Shown in pieces: positions 11,442 through 39,600 of a stretch of DNA of 45,500 bases. The stretch lies in contig NC_092579.1 of NCBI RefSeq assembly GCF_037975245.1, positions 17,743,678 through 17,789,177 of the forward strand. Reading direction: 5' to 3'. The translations under genes were made by a program, and so were the position numbers. The notes under the pieces are model-generated. The model worked only from the letters and a program-made list of their open reading frames with translations. It was not told where the DNA came from and did no database searches. The stretch's first letter is position 1; every line of letters starts with the position of its first letter. The stretch comes from Apostichopus japonicus (taxonomy: Eukaryota > Echinodermata > Holothuroidea > Aspidochirotida > Stichopodidae).

Positions 11442-11737
11442 TCTGTTATGTTAGCCGACCCCAATCGCCCCAATACCGTTAAAAGAAAATAGATATCGTA
11501 TATGTGACTGAGACACATTTAGAATATGGGATGTCCTGTGATATGTTAATATTTGATTAGAATAACATAAATGTACCACTGACACAACATGTAGCTAGTT
11601 TATTAAATTCGCATATATAGAGTATATACATGAACTGAAATTCGATCGATCGACAAATTATGTTTGCCCAATAGTCCAAAGACAGACAAAAAAAAAGAAA
11701 GTAAAAGCGAATGAAGAGAGGCAATACATGAGCATAT

Positions 11738-11977
11738 GTATGTATTTATTTTGTAGATCCTCCAGCAAGCAGGAACTCGCGGAGAAGCCTCATTGGCTTA
11801 TCAAAGCCGCAAGCTGACCTAAGTCAGTCTCTAAGAGTCATATTTAACGTCCATGATTATGAATTGTCAATTGCCAACAACTCTGTAACTGGACGACATA
11901 CATTAATCTTGGAGTGACTCGAACTCGGGACCTTATGATTGAAAGGCACCGGCGTTAACCACTGAGCTAACACTCCA
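11738..11977 (-). mobile_element. tRNA-derived SINE, copy 1
   Basis: The minus strand begins TGGAGTGTTAGCTCAGTGG (A-box region), and the tRNA-like head carries GAGTTCGAGTCACTCC (B box). GGAGTG and CACTCC can pair as an acceptor stem. A body of about 150 bp and a tail (GGAGGATCTACAAAATAAATA) follow. Copy 2 at 42643-42882 on the plus strand matches over almost its full length. The pol III boxes are internal promoter elements. It is an inactive or active SINE and not a functional tRNA gene. Confidence 0.85.
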
Positions 11978-13202
11978 CATATATACTGGTACCAATTGTA
12001 CAAAGATTCATTGGACGATATCAAAACTTTGGTGGTACTTGATTATAACGTTTACCATGCACCATAGATATATTATCAATTCAATGTAAAATTAAGAATT
12101 GATCTTAAAATCATAAGACAGTAGTGACTTAATATTGACTATACTTTTCATCTATAAAAGCTCTCAATTTTCCATGACATGTCCTTTCATATATATTATT
12201 TCAACGCAAGTAATTGATAATGAAATATCATCCACCATATATCAATATTCCTTTCTTCGATGAAAAAAGAAACTTTCTTGCTAACATGAAAGGTATATGT
12301 ATTGATCAACAAATTCTATTCCGTAGTAAACAAATACACCGGTTCAAAAAAATATTTCAATCAATACAATTTTTGCTACAGCGGGAGAGAGGATAGACCA
12401 TTCCCCATACATATTCCGCTTAAAGCGTATGAAAAAAGAAATTCGGGTTTTCTGAAAAACTAACAATCATTATTGTTCTTGCTTTTTTCCTTTCTTTCTA
12501 TCGTCAAATAGCAAGAACTTATAACAAACGAAACGCAGTGGAATGATTCAATCCATAAATTTGTATCCGCCTAACGAATTAGGCTGTGAATTTTGTAACG
12601 TTGTGCTCAGTGTAAAGTTATCGCTTGAGATACACACGCATTCGCCTCTCCAATATGGTTCTTTGTTTTTCTTAATTAAAATATTCAGTGTGTTTTTGAA
12701 AGATTTCTCCCCATAAATTGTTTTTTCTTGTGTGTGTGTATTTGTGTAATAAAAATATAAAAATCAATCTTGAAGATATTGATCCAAATTTCTAATGACC
12801 ACGAACGCAATTTAAACAAAGAACAATATGAACGCTTTTTTTATTTATTATTATTATTTCATTTCTACTTTGAATGAAACGAAAAGAAGATATAAAAAGG
12901 TATTGTGGATTGCATTTCCTTCGCAATAGCAGAAAGTTATCAATAATAATAATAAAAAAGAAAGTCTATGCAACTTATTATTGATTACTGGTATAAAGAT
13001 TTCAATCCTTCTAAATAAGGATATCTGTTTAAAATATTCTTTTATGAAACGTTTCTCAATATAAGTTGCAACAGCCTTAATACAAAAAAGATTTTGAATG
13101 GACTGGTTTTAATCTCTCAATTTTTGGAACGTTTGTCATTCGAGAGACTTCATATATGGTATCAGTATAGATTTCTTATCGGAAGACGGAACAAAATCGA
13201 GA
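11978..13202. other. Upstream flank of the EGF/lectin gene
   Basis: AT-rich sequence without recognisable coding potential. It presumably contains the promoter and 5' UTR of the gene that starts at 13203. No TATA box at a diagnostic distance was identified. Simple TTA/ATT repeats occur at 12838-12865 and 12940-12957. Confidence 0.4.
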
Positions 13203-27097
<13,895 letters not shown>

Positions 27098-27840
27098 GAT
27101 GTATAGGAACTAGCTAGATGGTCTCCCAGTGACTATTTAGATTGGATTCTTTAATCTGATTCCATTCGATTGACATTTCAAACTATGACGTCACTATTGT
27201 TAAATATTTTTCTTGAGTCTGAATGTCTGTTTATGAATATATTTAACTAATCTGATTGCGTGATAATGTGTTACACACATCCTTTCATCAACAACACAGT
27301 AATTGCTCTGTTTCCTATATTATGTATTATAATAGTTTTTTGTTGTTGTTGTTCCATTTTATTCTATGGTCAATGTGTGGTCACTCATACTAACATGTCT
27401 GTAGATCGTATAATAAGTAGCCTCAAAGTTTCGCGAAATCTTGAATATATCAAAATAAGATATAATACTTATACTTCAGAAAAACGATTGCATCGTTTAT
27501 GATATTTGCGGGTCATACCGTACCCAACAAAACGGTGTTTTATAGCAGCGATCATTAACACACACACGTCTGAAACAATGCAGCGTGGAAAGCAAACTGC
27601 TATTTGGAGATATTTGTAACCATGTATCACTTTATATCAATTGAAAACTTTTTTTTAAAATTATTATTCTCTTTAATTGTTTGCAACATTTTATCAAGAC
27701 TTGGTTGGTTGCACATTTAGCCAGTGTTAGTTATACTTATACTGCCTCTCCCATATTTCTTTTTATATTTTAGATAATTATCAGTTTTGTTGCTATATCT
27801 TTGCATAAATGTGTAAATAAACGAAATAAGGAAGTTACAT
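27098..27840 (+). other. Probable 3' UTR of the EGF/lectin gene
   Basis: Non-coding sequence after the stop. An AATAAA at 27816-27821 is the first good polyadenylation signal found. The UTR extent is a guess from that motif. Confidence 0.4.
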
Positions 27841-28709
<869 letters not shown>

Positions 28710-28713
<4 letters not shown>

Positions 28714-30409
28714 CATTTTCTGTCATAAGTAGCTAATTCTTTCTTCAGTAAATTTTGCATGTGTAATTAAATGATATGTTTATTTGTCATCATGTTATAA
28801 TGTTATAGTAATATTGCCACTACAAAATAAAAACTTGGGTGTCATGCTAAGTGTGTTGCTGGCCTACTGTGGAGTTACTTGTATAACATATCCCCTACCA
28901 TAACCATTTATATACCCTTTACCTTTATTCAATCTAGACCCCTATACTCTACACCTCCCCAACCCATCCTCCTCTTCCCATTCTCGTTGTCCTATCCTTC
29001 TCAGCCCTCTCCTCCTTCTCCTCAGTCCCTCCTTTGCCTCGCTTCTGAAGTACCACTTCCTACATAGTATGTACCTCTTCTACACATATTCTGCCCTTTG
29101 CTACCCTTTAATGTTCTTCGATTCCAAAATTACATCGACAGTAAAGACTCTTCCCATCATTCTATTAATAATAATAACTAATTTGGTATGGGTGGTACAT
29201 AGATGGTATTTACATTAAAAACCTTTCTATTTTTAATGATTGAATGGCAGGTAATTAATCATATCAGAATCATGATAGATTGATCGAACGATCCATCGAC
29301 ACACCGATGGATCCATCGACCACGAACATGACAAACCGATCGAAAACTGATCAATTGGCAAATAATTGACCGAACGGATGACACGTGACTGACGGAGCTG
29401 GTCTCGCATCTTACTGACTGCCTATCGGACTGAACGGCTGTTGAAGAACGAACGTCCGTCTTAACCGAAAGCGTGATTGATTGACTGACCGATTGCCCGA
29501 ACTATTGATCAAAAGTAAGCATGGTCGCCCGACTATAAGCAACTGCCTGACGAACTAAATGGACCGACATATCTTCAAATCTATTGTACAATAGAAGGAT
29601 GATTCATAAATGATTATAACGTTGCCCGTTTTGTCAAATAACAGAATTTTATGGAAGCAAAAATAACGCAATACCGTAAATAAACATTCGTTATTCGTGT
29701 GTAGAAAGACAGTTAACGCACTTTTCATAACATAACGTTATAGTTAAATATATATTAAACTGTATTTAATGGTCATGGATGTAATGACGTAACAACGTTT
29801 ATTTAACCTTTGCGTGAATGCACAATTAAACGTTATTATCCCGTGGTGTATCATTTATCACACATTACGGGACAAGTTTGCATATTCATTGTATTTTGTG
29901 GGGTATATTCACGTTAGGTGATTACATCTTATAAAGCTGTAAATCTCCTTCAACTTAGGAGTCACAGCTCGACTACTTGCGGTATCCACTAGCTCGTGAA
30001 GGCATTTGTGGTATCCCTGATTAATGAAAAATAAGTATAAAAGTTAACCCACCCCCCCCCCTTCCCTCCCGATAAAAGAAGACAAATTTGAGTTGTTACT
30101 TAACCTAAAATGACGGCGGGAATTGAATTGACGGCTTCAATGTAAAACAAAAAAACAAAACAAAAACGCACCGTTTTTTCACTGTATTCAGTATACTACC
30201 GTAAAAATACATTTGTTTTTCTAACAGTGTACACATAACAGTAATGCTCTACAATGTTATGGGATTCCGGTGTAGAGTACAACATTGAAAAACACTATAC
30301 TTAGTCACGAATTGTATTCGGACTCTTAAGAGCTTTAAACTTGTATCAAGTACGGTGCACGGTAATCATTTATCTAAAACCGACAGTGATGTATACTGTT
30401 AACAATCTG
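28710..30409. other. Region between the two convergent genes
   Basis: No gene was recognised. The EGF/lectin gene and the SLC23 gene converge on this region. A pyrimidine-rich part lies at 28930-29050. A stretch rich in GATCGA, GACTGA and GACCGA words lies at 29270-29530. Part of 29535-29625 is related to 10845-10935. AATAAA on the minus strand at 29798-29803 is a candidate 3' end for the SLC23 transcript. Confidence 0.45.
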
Positions 30410-30627
30410 CTACTTCAGCATACTATGTGAATCTGCCAGTCTTCGTCCAAATCCTCGGAATGTCGGGCTTATAGGGATCAAGTCAGCAAATCCCGATCTC
30501 TTTATTCTGCTCATACCAACTGGAAAATCGTAACAGTTAGCTGCACCCTCCTCATCTTTTTCGCTTCCATCTTCTATTGTTTCCTCTGAGGTACTGCTTT
30601 GTCGCAGACCTCTCTCTTCGGGGGTAC
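30410..30627 (-). CDS. SLC23 terminal exon (C-terminal tail)
   Basis: Begins in GTPEERGLRQ, continues with an acidic linker (SEETIEDGSEKDEEG), then YDFPVGMSRIKRSGFADLIP and PTFRGFGRR, and ends in TAG at 30412-30410. It matches the cytosolic tail of vertebrate SVCTs, including YDFP(I/V)GM. Confidence 0.9.
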
Positions 30628-33600
30628 CTTTTCAATAAAAAGAAAGAAAAAAGAGTTTGGAAGAGCAAAAAAAAAAAAGAAACAAAAGAAGAAGCATGCT
30701 ACGAAAATACTAAAAGTTTCCAAAGTACTTTCATGAATGTTCAGACTCTCTCTCTCTGAATTATTCTGAGAATGTAAAAGATTTTGCTCAGTTATTAAAT
30801 AGACAATTAAGTGTGTCCTTGTGTGAAAATGTCGTGAGGAGTGACGTCACAGTAAAATGTTTGAAGATCGGTTACCCATTATATTGACTTACTGGCACAT
30901 TGACGGACAAACCAGATGACCTTTCCCAAGTTTGAAAAAGGCAAGAGAAGTTATATTGTAAACCACTCTAGGCTTTCTTGTTGTTAATGTTAGTGTCATT
31001 ATTTGTTAAAATTCTGAAATATTTGCTGCAAACGTTTACCCGGAATTAAGTTGTCAAATATCACTCCGGAAACAAATCCAACGAAAATTCCTGTCTCCAG
31101 TAGAACAGTGAGTGATGAATCTACTGTGGGAGAACCTGCAGAAGAGATGGGAAAGAATTGAATGTTACTAAATACGTAATCGAAATTGGAGAGATTGCCC
31201 CAGAATGCTCCCCCCCCCCAGGTGAAATCACATGAAAATGTTGGCAATAAGCTTGACTTATCAAGTTGAAAATAGTGTGATTAAAGAGATTCCTGTAGGC
31301 TGTACATACCTGTTTTGATAGCATCTGGGTTTTGCTTCAAGTATTCCGGCATGACAATACCAAAGAACAGAGCGAGTCCAAGAACAAAGAGATTACGAGA
31401 TGAACTGAGATTTACTTTTTGTAGCAGAGAAATACCTACAGAGATAATCATTCCTAAAAGGAAAAAGATAAATAGTTATTAACATGAGCAGTTGTAACAT
31501 ACTAACCTGTCAAGCGTGCACCTTCCACTAAAATAGAAATCACGTAGTGTAAATGGAAAATCACGTAGTGTAAATGGAAAATCACATAGTGTAAATGGAA
31601 AATCACGAAATCAAAATGGAATCAAAATGGAAATCAAAATCACGATGGTATACTTTCCGGTGATCGAGGAAGAACTCCAGAAGTCCTTTGCCCAAGATTT
31701 ATATGGATATCTTCCAGCACTACTCTACACCCTCAAGAAGGTATTAATAACGATTAATTACCATCATAACCTTCACCACAATGACAGGTTTGACAATATT
31801 ATGCAAACAGCTTAAGCACTTAATATCCATATCCAAATGTGCATGGGCAAACTGTATCGGTCAGTTTTGAACGTAATATGCTGGTTGCACCTTATTTAGG
31901 GCTCGGGCCTCCCTATGCCTGGAGACCGGGAACTCGCACCACCTCAACCCCTGGGCATTACGCCGGTGTTTCAATGCAGTCTTGAGTCGACTGCTTACCA
32001 TTTTTGCACACATGTACTACGGTTACACTAAGTTCACAGATTGAAGTTATTCATTTTAAATTGAAACCGGTAGTAACTTTCTACGGCCACCTTCTATATT
32101 AACTGATAAACGTGGAAAATATAATGGATTTCAGTTTGAGATTACAAATATTTTCATCTCGCACGTGCTTGTCTCTGAAAAAACTCTCCAGTGATGCAGT
32201 GAGGATGATATACATGTTTGCTGCTCTGCATGTTTTACACAGAATCACAATGAAAATATATTTTATGCTGAATACACAGAACCCTCCCACATACAAAATA
32301 TTAAGGAATTCTACACCTGTGTAGAAACTTTAGGACTAATATGTATATTGTTTTGATTAAATAAGCTCTTACCCGTTTTCACGATAAGTGTACCCCCTAA
32401 GACAGGTGCTGGAATAGTAGCGAAGAAGGAACAGATAACCTGAAGGAAGCTCACAATAATGCAAAACACACCAACCCCTTGAACTACTCGGCGACTAGCA
32501 ACCTGTATAATATCGTAAGAAACACAAACAAAACACCGGAATAATACATATGATATTAAATAAATAAGGTTGTTTTAAAAAATGCAGGTGGCTATGCGGA
32601 CACATTTAATGCAGTGATTAGGTTTACACTAATCTATACGATACTCTAAATATCATAAAGAACATATACAACTTAAAAATGATATATAATATATATATAT
32701 AAGGTTGTTTCAAAAATGTATGTTGCCATGCGTACAAAATTGAATCCAGTGATTAGATTAAATACTTGATACGTCACAATTAACTTATGACTTATGTGTA
32801 TTTATTCAGTCAGCCTAATGAGTAAGCAGGCATAAGATGAAGAATTACATCCATGGCATAATACTAACTAACATTCGTGGCATAATACAAACAGCTACAT
32901 TGTTGAAATTTGCATAATACAAACATCCGTGGGATAATATAAACAGTCACTTTGTTGATATTGGAATAATACAAACATCCATGGAATAATACAAACAGTC
33001 ACTTTGTTGATATTGGTATAATACAAACATCCCTGGCATAATACAAACAGATACTTTGTTATATTGGCATAATACAAACATCCGTGGGATAATACAAACA
33101 GTCACTTTGTTGATATTGACATGATACAACATCCATGGCATAATACAAACAGTCACTTTGTTGATATTGGTATAATACAAACATCCCTGGGATAATACAA
33201 AAAGATACTTTGTTATATTGGCGAAATACAAACATCCCTGGCATAATACAAACAGATACTTTGTTATATTGGCGTAATACAAACATCTATGGCATAATAC
33301 AAACAGTCACTTTGTTGATATTGACATGATACAAACATCCATGGCATAATACAAACAGTCACTTTTTTGATATTGGCATAATACAACATCCGTGGCATAA
33401 CACAAACAAATACTTTGTTGATATTGGCATAATAAAAACATCCATGGCATAATACAAACAGATACTTTGTTGATATTGACATGATACAACATCCATGGCA
33501 TAATACAAAGTCACTTTGTTGATATTGGCATAATACAAACATCCATGGCATAATACAGACAGATACTTTGTTGATATTGACATGATACAACATCCATGGC

Positions 33601-36600
33601 ATAATACAAACAGTCACTTGGTTGATATTGGCATAATACAGACATCTGTGGCATAATACAAAGTCAATTTGTTGATATTGGCATAATACAAACATTCGCG
33701 GCATAATATAAACAGTCACTTTCTCGATATTAGCATAATACTAACATCAATGGCATTACACAAACAGTCACTTCGTTAATATTGGCATAATACCAACATC
33801 CATGGCATAATACAAAAAGTCACTTTGTTGATATTGGCATAATACAAACATCCATCGCAAAATATAAACAGTTATGTTGTTGATATTGCGAGGAGTTTTA
33901 TGACGCATCTGGACAATACCGGGATCCGGTAGAGAAAGTCTGGGAAACTCGCTTGTTCATCCTCTTTTGGTAACGATATTGTAACATCGAGAAATACTTT
34001 TCATATTTTATCTCTGTACTCCGAATAGCTGTTGCAGGGATGTTTAGTGCTACAACCATACGTATGCCTTAACCGAAACCAATGTAACGAAACAGATACA
34101 ATTAACATAGTTTACCTTTGTTATTCCTATTATAACGATGGGTGCCGAGTATGACGCAGTACCCGTACCTGTCCCCCAAATACATGACAGCACACCACCA
34201 AGGCCTTCTACAGCAATTCCGCGATTAATCGCGTGGTCTGGTGGAGTTGGGACGTCACAGATAGCTGCGCATGCGTTGTAATCTCCCAGTGATTCCACAA
34301 TTGAGGCCATAACAGCCGCTAGCATGCCGAAAAAGGCAGCAAAGGTCAGACTGGGCCAAACAACTTGACCTAATATATATAAAACAAAGAGTTCAATCAT
34401 TATTAAAGACTATCTTGAACATTGGGACAAACATTTGTTCTCACTTATATGTATATATGTATGTTTATGTATATATATATACATGTATATATATATATAT
34501 ATTATATAGTTATATATATATTTATATATATATATATATATAGTTATTTAGTTATTTTTTGTTTTGTTATTGTTCATATGCTGCACCATGCTGTATCGGT
34601 TAAGTACGTCTCATAATGTATGAACAGGAATACCCTCAAAAACATGAATTAGTATATGAGTATACCATTATCTCCGAAAAGAAGCCCTTGCCATTTGTTC
34701 TCCGTCGCGCACTTTGTAATGTACGTATTGTAGTATGGATATAATGAATTATCGTGCTAAGGGTTAGCGGCTAAGGCGGAAGAGAGAGAGAAAAGTTAGG
34801 GGGTGGGGGAGTGGGGGGTGGTTGAAGCTCGAATATATCTTTGGTCATGGTTTATCAAAGATATACTTATGAAGGTTATCTATTTTTAGTCTATAGTATC
34901 TCAATTCATACATCTAGTTAAACAAGAAGCTGGTAGGGAATAGCTCAAGCATATAGGCAACTGTAGAGTTATCTGATAAAACTGACTAGTGAGGACGCAG
35001 TTCAGAGAAGAATAATTTAAAAAAAATGCATTTTGAGTAGGACTTGTAAAAGATTGTACAATATAGGCAACCGTAAATGATAAGAGAAAGTCGGGTTCCC
35101 TGAAAAACGTTATCTGAGCACCAAATCCCAGCACTACGTACATCATATTCAATATTTCGTTACACCATTGAAAAGTTGTATAATATAGTGGATGTATAAC
35201 CACTGTTTGAATTAATGATCGAAGAGGCAAGGTAACTTTAATTTTGAACGCACGCTACAGATTCCTTGGACTTTCGTTGGAAATGACAATGTACAACGGC
35301 AACTTACTTCTCAACTTCCAAAAGGGCACTAAACGCAATTATCAAAATTGTGTAAGGGCACAGAGTCATTTTTCTTAAAGTGAAAGAAAGCATATAGGCC
35401 TAAAGCCATGACAAAAACAGAGAATAGATTTTGTTCGTAAAACCGCACTGAGCCCTCCACAGTTCCGAACGTTTCACGCATATGATCAATAGCTGTTTTC
35501 GGGCGCAAAGATTGCTGGAATTTTTGCGGCCTGTTTGAGGTAAGGATGAGGGCACCTATACAACACCTTACTTGACAAGAAAAACGCCTATTCCATTCAG
35601 TACAACGATTGAAATCATTTTGATATTCAATCCATGGACATTCATTTTTCTTGTCCTAAGTCCTGATGTAGCCTGTTTAGTGTATGTGTGGCGGGGGGGG
35701 GGGGGGGGTTTGGGAGAGAGGGGGGGTTAAGGGGATGACGGAAGGAGGGAACTGGAAAAGGTACACGAGGCAGTATTCATGTACAATATAACGCAAAACA
35801 AGACTTTCAATATAGATTACTGTATTAATCATTTATTGCTTATTGATCAATCGAGAAAAAATATGCCTCACCTGGATATGGAAACGTGATCCAGCCAGTG
35901 TTATTGAATACTTCGTTGCCAATGTCTGTTCTGGTCCTGTAGGTCCTTGCGCTTGGATCATCCGGTAGGAACCCAGAGACCGTCAAGATGAAACAAAGGA
36001 ACCATGAGCACATAATAGCCAAAAACATCTAAAGGATTGAAAAATAACCTTTATAAGGGGTCGACATTGATCACTATTGGTTATTCTCCTGCACACGCCG
36101 AACACGCGGGGAAAATGCAACTTTTAACTATTAAATACACAGTTAATATTGCAATTGATTACTCTCACGAGCTTCTCCTCACCTGCCCCATTCCTACAAA
36201 ATATCTATGGCTACGTGAAATACCGGCTTTAAGGAAACTGAAAGCCAATTAACATCAATCATATGCAAATCGTCCATCTAGTAGCTACCGGAGAACAAAA
36301 TTGGTTTTACATGCAGAAACACAGTATGAGCCTATTTGTAAAGATAACACCAAGCTATAATATTGAGAGTCCTATATCCAACATTGGCACAAACGTTTAC
36401 TTAGGGCCTATGATGAGTTCTTTCCAGGTAGGGGTGCATTGGGGTCTTTCAAAGAAGGGTATAAAGCAGTTCGCTAGGTGGAAAACTTTCTAAATGTGTG
36501 TTCTTCTTTGTTATACATCTCTTTTGATTTGTCGCTTTTAAATCCAACTATTGACCAGATAGTTTAGACGTTCGTTTCGTTTATTGCTTTTTTTCCCATC

Positions 36601-39600
36601 CGATAAAATATGTTAACTAAAGTGTTTTAAACCGTTACTTATTTTGAAAGAACAGTTTACCAGGAGTCAATATAAAATATATGTTATTGTGGCAATGCTA
36701 CACTTTGAAACTAAGACTTTCCTTTTTGCTATTTAAAAGACATCTTACATTAATACAAAAATTGAAACTATTCTAAATACTTTTGTTTTTGTACGCCGCC
36801 GATATTAATGGTGGATGAGTATAGAGTGTACGTAGATTGCATTGAAGGGGAAAGCATGGCCCTAAGATAACTCACCCGTTGTTGCACATATTGAAAGCAC
36901 AAAATATATGGAGGTGTCAGGATTCATATAAACGGGCGACCGATTCACACAGAGATTACAGTAACTACTGTAAATCTAAAAGTTTTGTACCCACAGTGAA
37001 AACTGGATCGTGCTGATTAACCGGTAGCAATGTGCTATTAGGATTACACTAAGAACTGAGGATATATAAACGCCACATATGCAACCGTACAGTGGGTTTG
37101 TTGGGATAACACATAGCCTAACCTCAGTTCTTACGGTAATCCTGATAGCGCATACTACCGATTTATCAGCACGATCCATGCTGATTTTACTGTGGTACAA
37201 AACATTAAAATTTACAGTAGTTATAGTGTCTTCTCTGTTTGTAGTGGATAATAAGGACTATTGCTAACGTACAGTTTGGTCTCTATGCTATACCATTATA
37301 CCCTGTGAAATAAGATGGATGGATCTCATTATTGGAGCGAAAAGTCTTCGCTTTGAATTTGCGTGTTCTGTTTGCTGCTATTTTTAGTTGTGTGAACACC
37401 ACTGTATGCCCTATTTAACAATACGTCGTTCAGCTATGTCGAAGTTAGCCAGATAGTACACCCTCATTGGATGATGGTAAAGTACTATAGCCGATCTATT
37501 GCAAGTCTGTGTAAGGAAATGAATTTGACAATGATGTAACACTAATTTCCTCGACCCTGAACGCCATCATCCCCGGAGAAGACATGCCTGAACAAATGGA
37601 GAAAATGCACCTTAAACTCCCTACATCTGAAGCCGCTAGTCACTTTCCTCGGCCAAAAAACTGTCCCAAATTGGTTTAATAGTGAAAAAGCATATTTGTT
37701 CTAGTTACAGCAAGTGTCCAATTAACAAGGGCAATGGTCCCTTGACTTGCAAAAGTTCAAGTTGTAATTTGACTATCTCTGTCAGGAATTAACGACCGGA
37801 ATTGCAGGACCTGTTTACAGCTATGACAACTTTCATGCTTATATATACATATATTTAGTCAAAAAAATTTTCCTCCAGTAACGAAATATGATCCAAATGA
37901 ACAAACACGTGTTATGATTCGCCAAACAAAACCCTTAAAATACTAACCGAAAACTTCAAGAAAATTCTCGACCGAACAACCTGGACTCCATTTTCTTTTG
38001 AATATGTCAACATTGGTACCTCGGCGTTCTTCAGTAGCTGGCTGAATACCACGATCAATGCTGCTGTGCTGTTGAAACAGGTGGAAAAGGAAGCAATAAA
38101 TCTCCATTTAATGTTGTATACCTTGTTTTCTTTCTCTTGGAAAGGCATGTTACGAGAGCAGAGTTTTAAAGGCATGCTATATTGGCCCCAAATATGCTAG
38201 ATATACAGTCACAATTCTTAAACTGTTTTTATTACAACCTTCGAGGAAATTGTCCCAACTGGGACATTCAGTCATCTTGTGTGTTCCTTAAAAATGTCAA
38301 TGTCTGAGAACAATTTGGAGAGTAAAGACCTCCAGGAAAGTACTTTTTGAAAACTTCTAGCCATTATAGTGTGCTATAATTTGGTGCTTATAGTGACTAT
38401 ACCTTTAAGCTTTCACATCAGTTTCTATAAACTAAAATCAGGACATAGACATGATTTGGGTCTGTGACAATGTTCCAGAAGCACTGATGGGCGCTTTCTG
38501 ATGTGTCAGCGTAGTTGTAACAATATCAAAATACCGTGACGTGGGCGCCACGTGGTAGGCCTACAGGAGCCACCGGATCCAACGCAATTTTGTGTAATTT
38601 ATGGTAAATAACAAGTACCGTTTATTTATTATTATGTAACTTATTGCTATTAAAATGGCGTAAAAAAATGCACACAACTTGAAAATGTATTTGAAAGTGC
38701 ACTGTTGATTGGAATTCAGAAAGAACATAACAACATAAAGAACTTCTTGAAAACATAAAACAAGGGGGAATTTGTGTTTCGGTATCATGGTAAAAGGATC
38801 CATTTGTAGCATTGTGACTTGTTTCGCAAATCTAAGTCATATGTCCCATTACCCTTGAAGGCTGTGCCCCGCCAGATTGAGTCACTTCCGCCGCCCCTGG
38901 TTAACCACCTGTCCACGACTTTCAGAATTGTGCAGTAACATGTTCTTGATGCAAGACTATATGTTCCATCAGGAGCGAGAATGACTTTACATTAATATAG
39001 GGGGAATGTAGATTGGCCACGCTACATGTTTTCGTGGGATTAAATATGCAAGACAGTGAAACACTGGACAGAACACAAACAGATTAATATAACCTTCGTA
39101 ACAGCATTGTTGTTAACGGTTTGACACATTTATCGTACATGTTGTTACTTTAACCTAACCGGGGGGGGGGGACGTCACGGTCAAAGCCATCTTTTCGTAC
39201 CCCCCCCCCCTCCCATCCAACCAAACGATCTTAAGAAACCCACAGACATAGCAAACGCCCTTATACCACAAACCCCATCTTCGGAGAATTTAAGTCTCGG
39301 TAAACGGTGTAAATCTACAACCTTTGAAAACCAACGCAAGTAAACTGCATCCAGGGCCACAGATGAACCCCAACTCATGAAAAAAGTTTATTTTACGTAC
39401 AAAAGGGAAACTCCCCAGTGGACTTGGCAGGATTTCCATGATATCTGACAGAGCGATATACCGAGCAGGATAAGAACCGGTGCGATAGACAAAGGACCGA
39501 CAAACCGTCTTATTAAACCGATTAATCCCGTCACACCAATCAGCAATTCAATAAGAGATGCCAATAACAGGCCACCGTTAATCTGAAAGAAAAACGTTTA

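Noticed and set aside
11911-11977. Functional tRNA gene on the minus strand
   Set aside because: It has A and B boxes but a poor anticodon arm and continues into a SINE body that recurs elsewhere.
32895-33719. Repetitive ORFs with MFVLCQYQQ-like units on the minus strand
   Set aside because: The frame is open only because the 52-bp minisatellite unit lacks stops; indels between copies shift the frame.
32850-33892. Possible CRISPR-like array
   Set aside because: There are no unique spacers. The whole unit repeats, and the locus is a eukaryotic intron.
36976-37267. ORFs on both strands at 36976-37200 and 37079-37267
   Set aside because: They mirror each other because they lie in the arms of the foldback element.
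38561-38812. Minus-strand ORF of 83 codons in an SLC23 intron
   Set aside because: No similarity to SLC23, and the flanking exons already join in phase without it.
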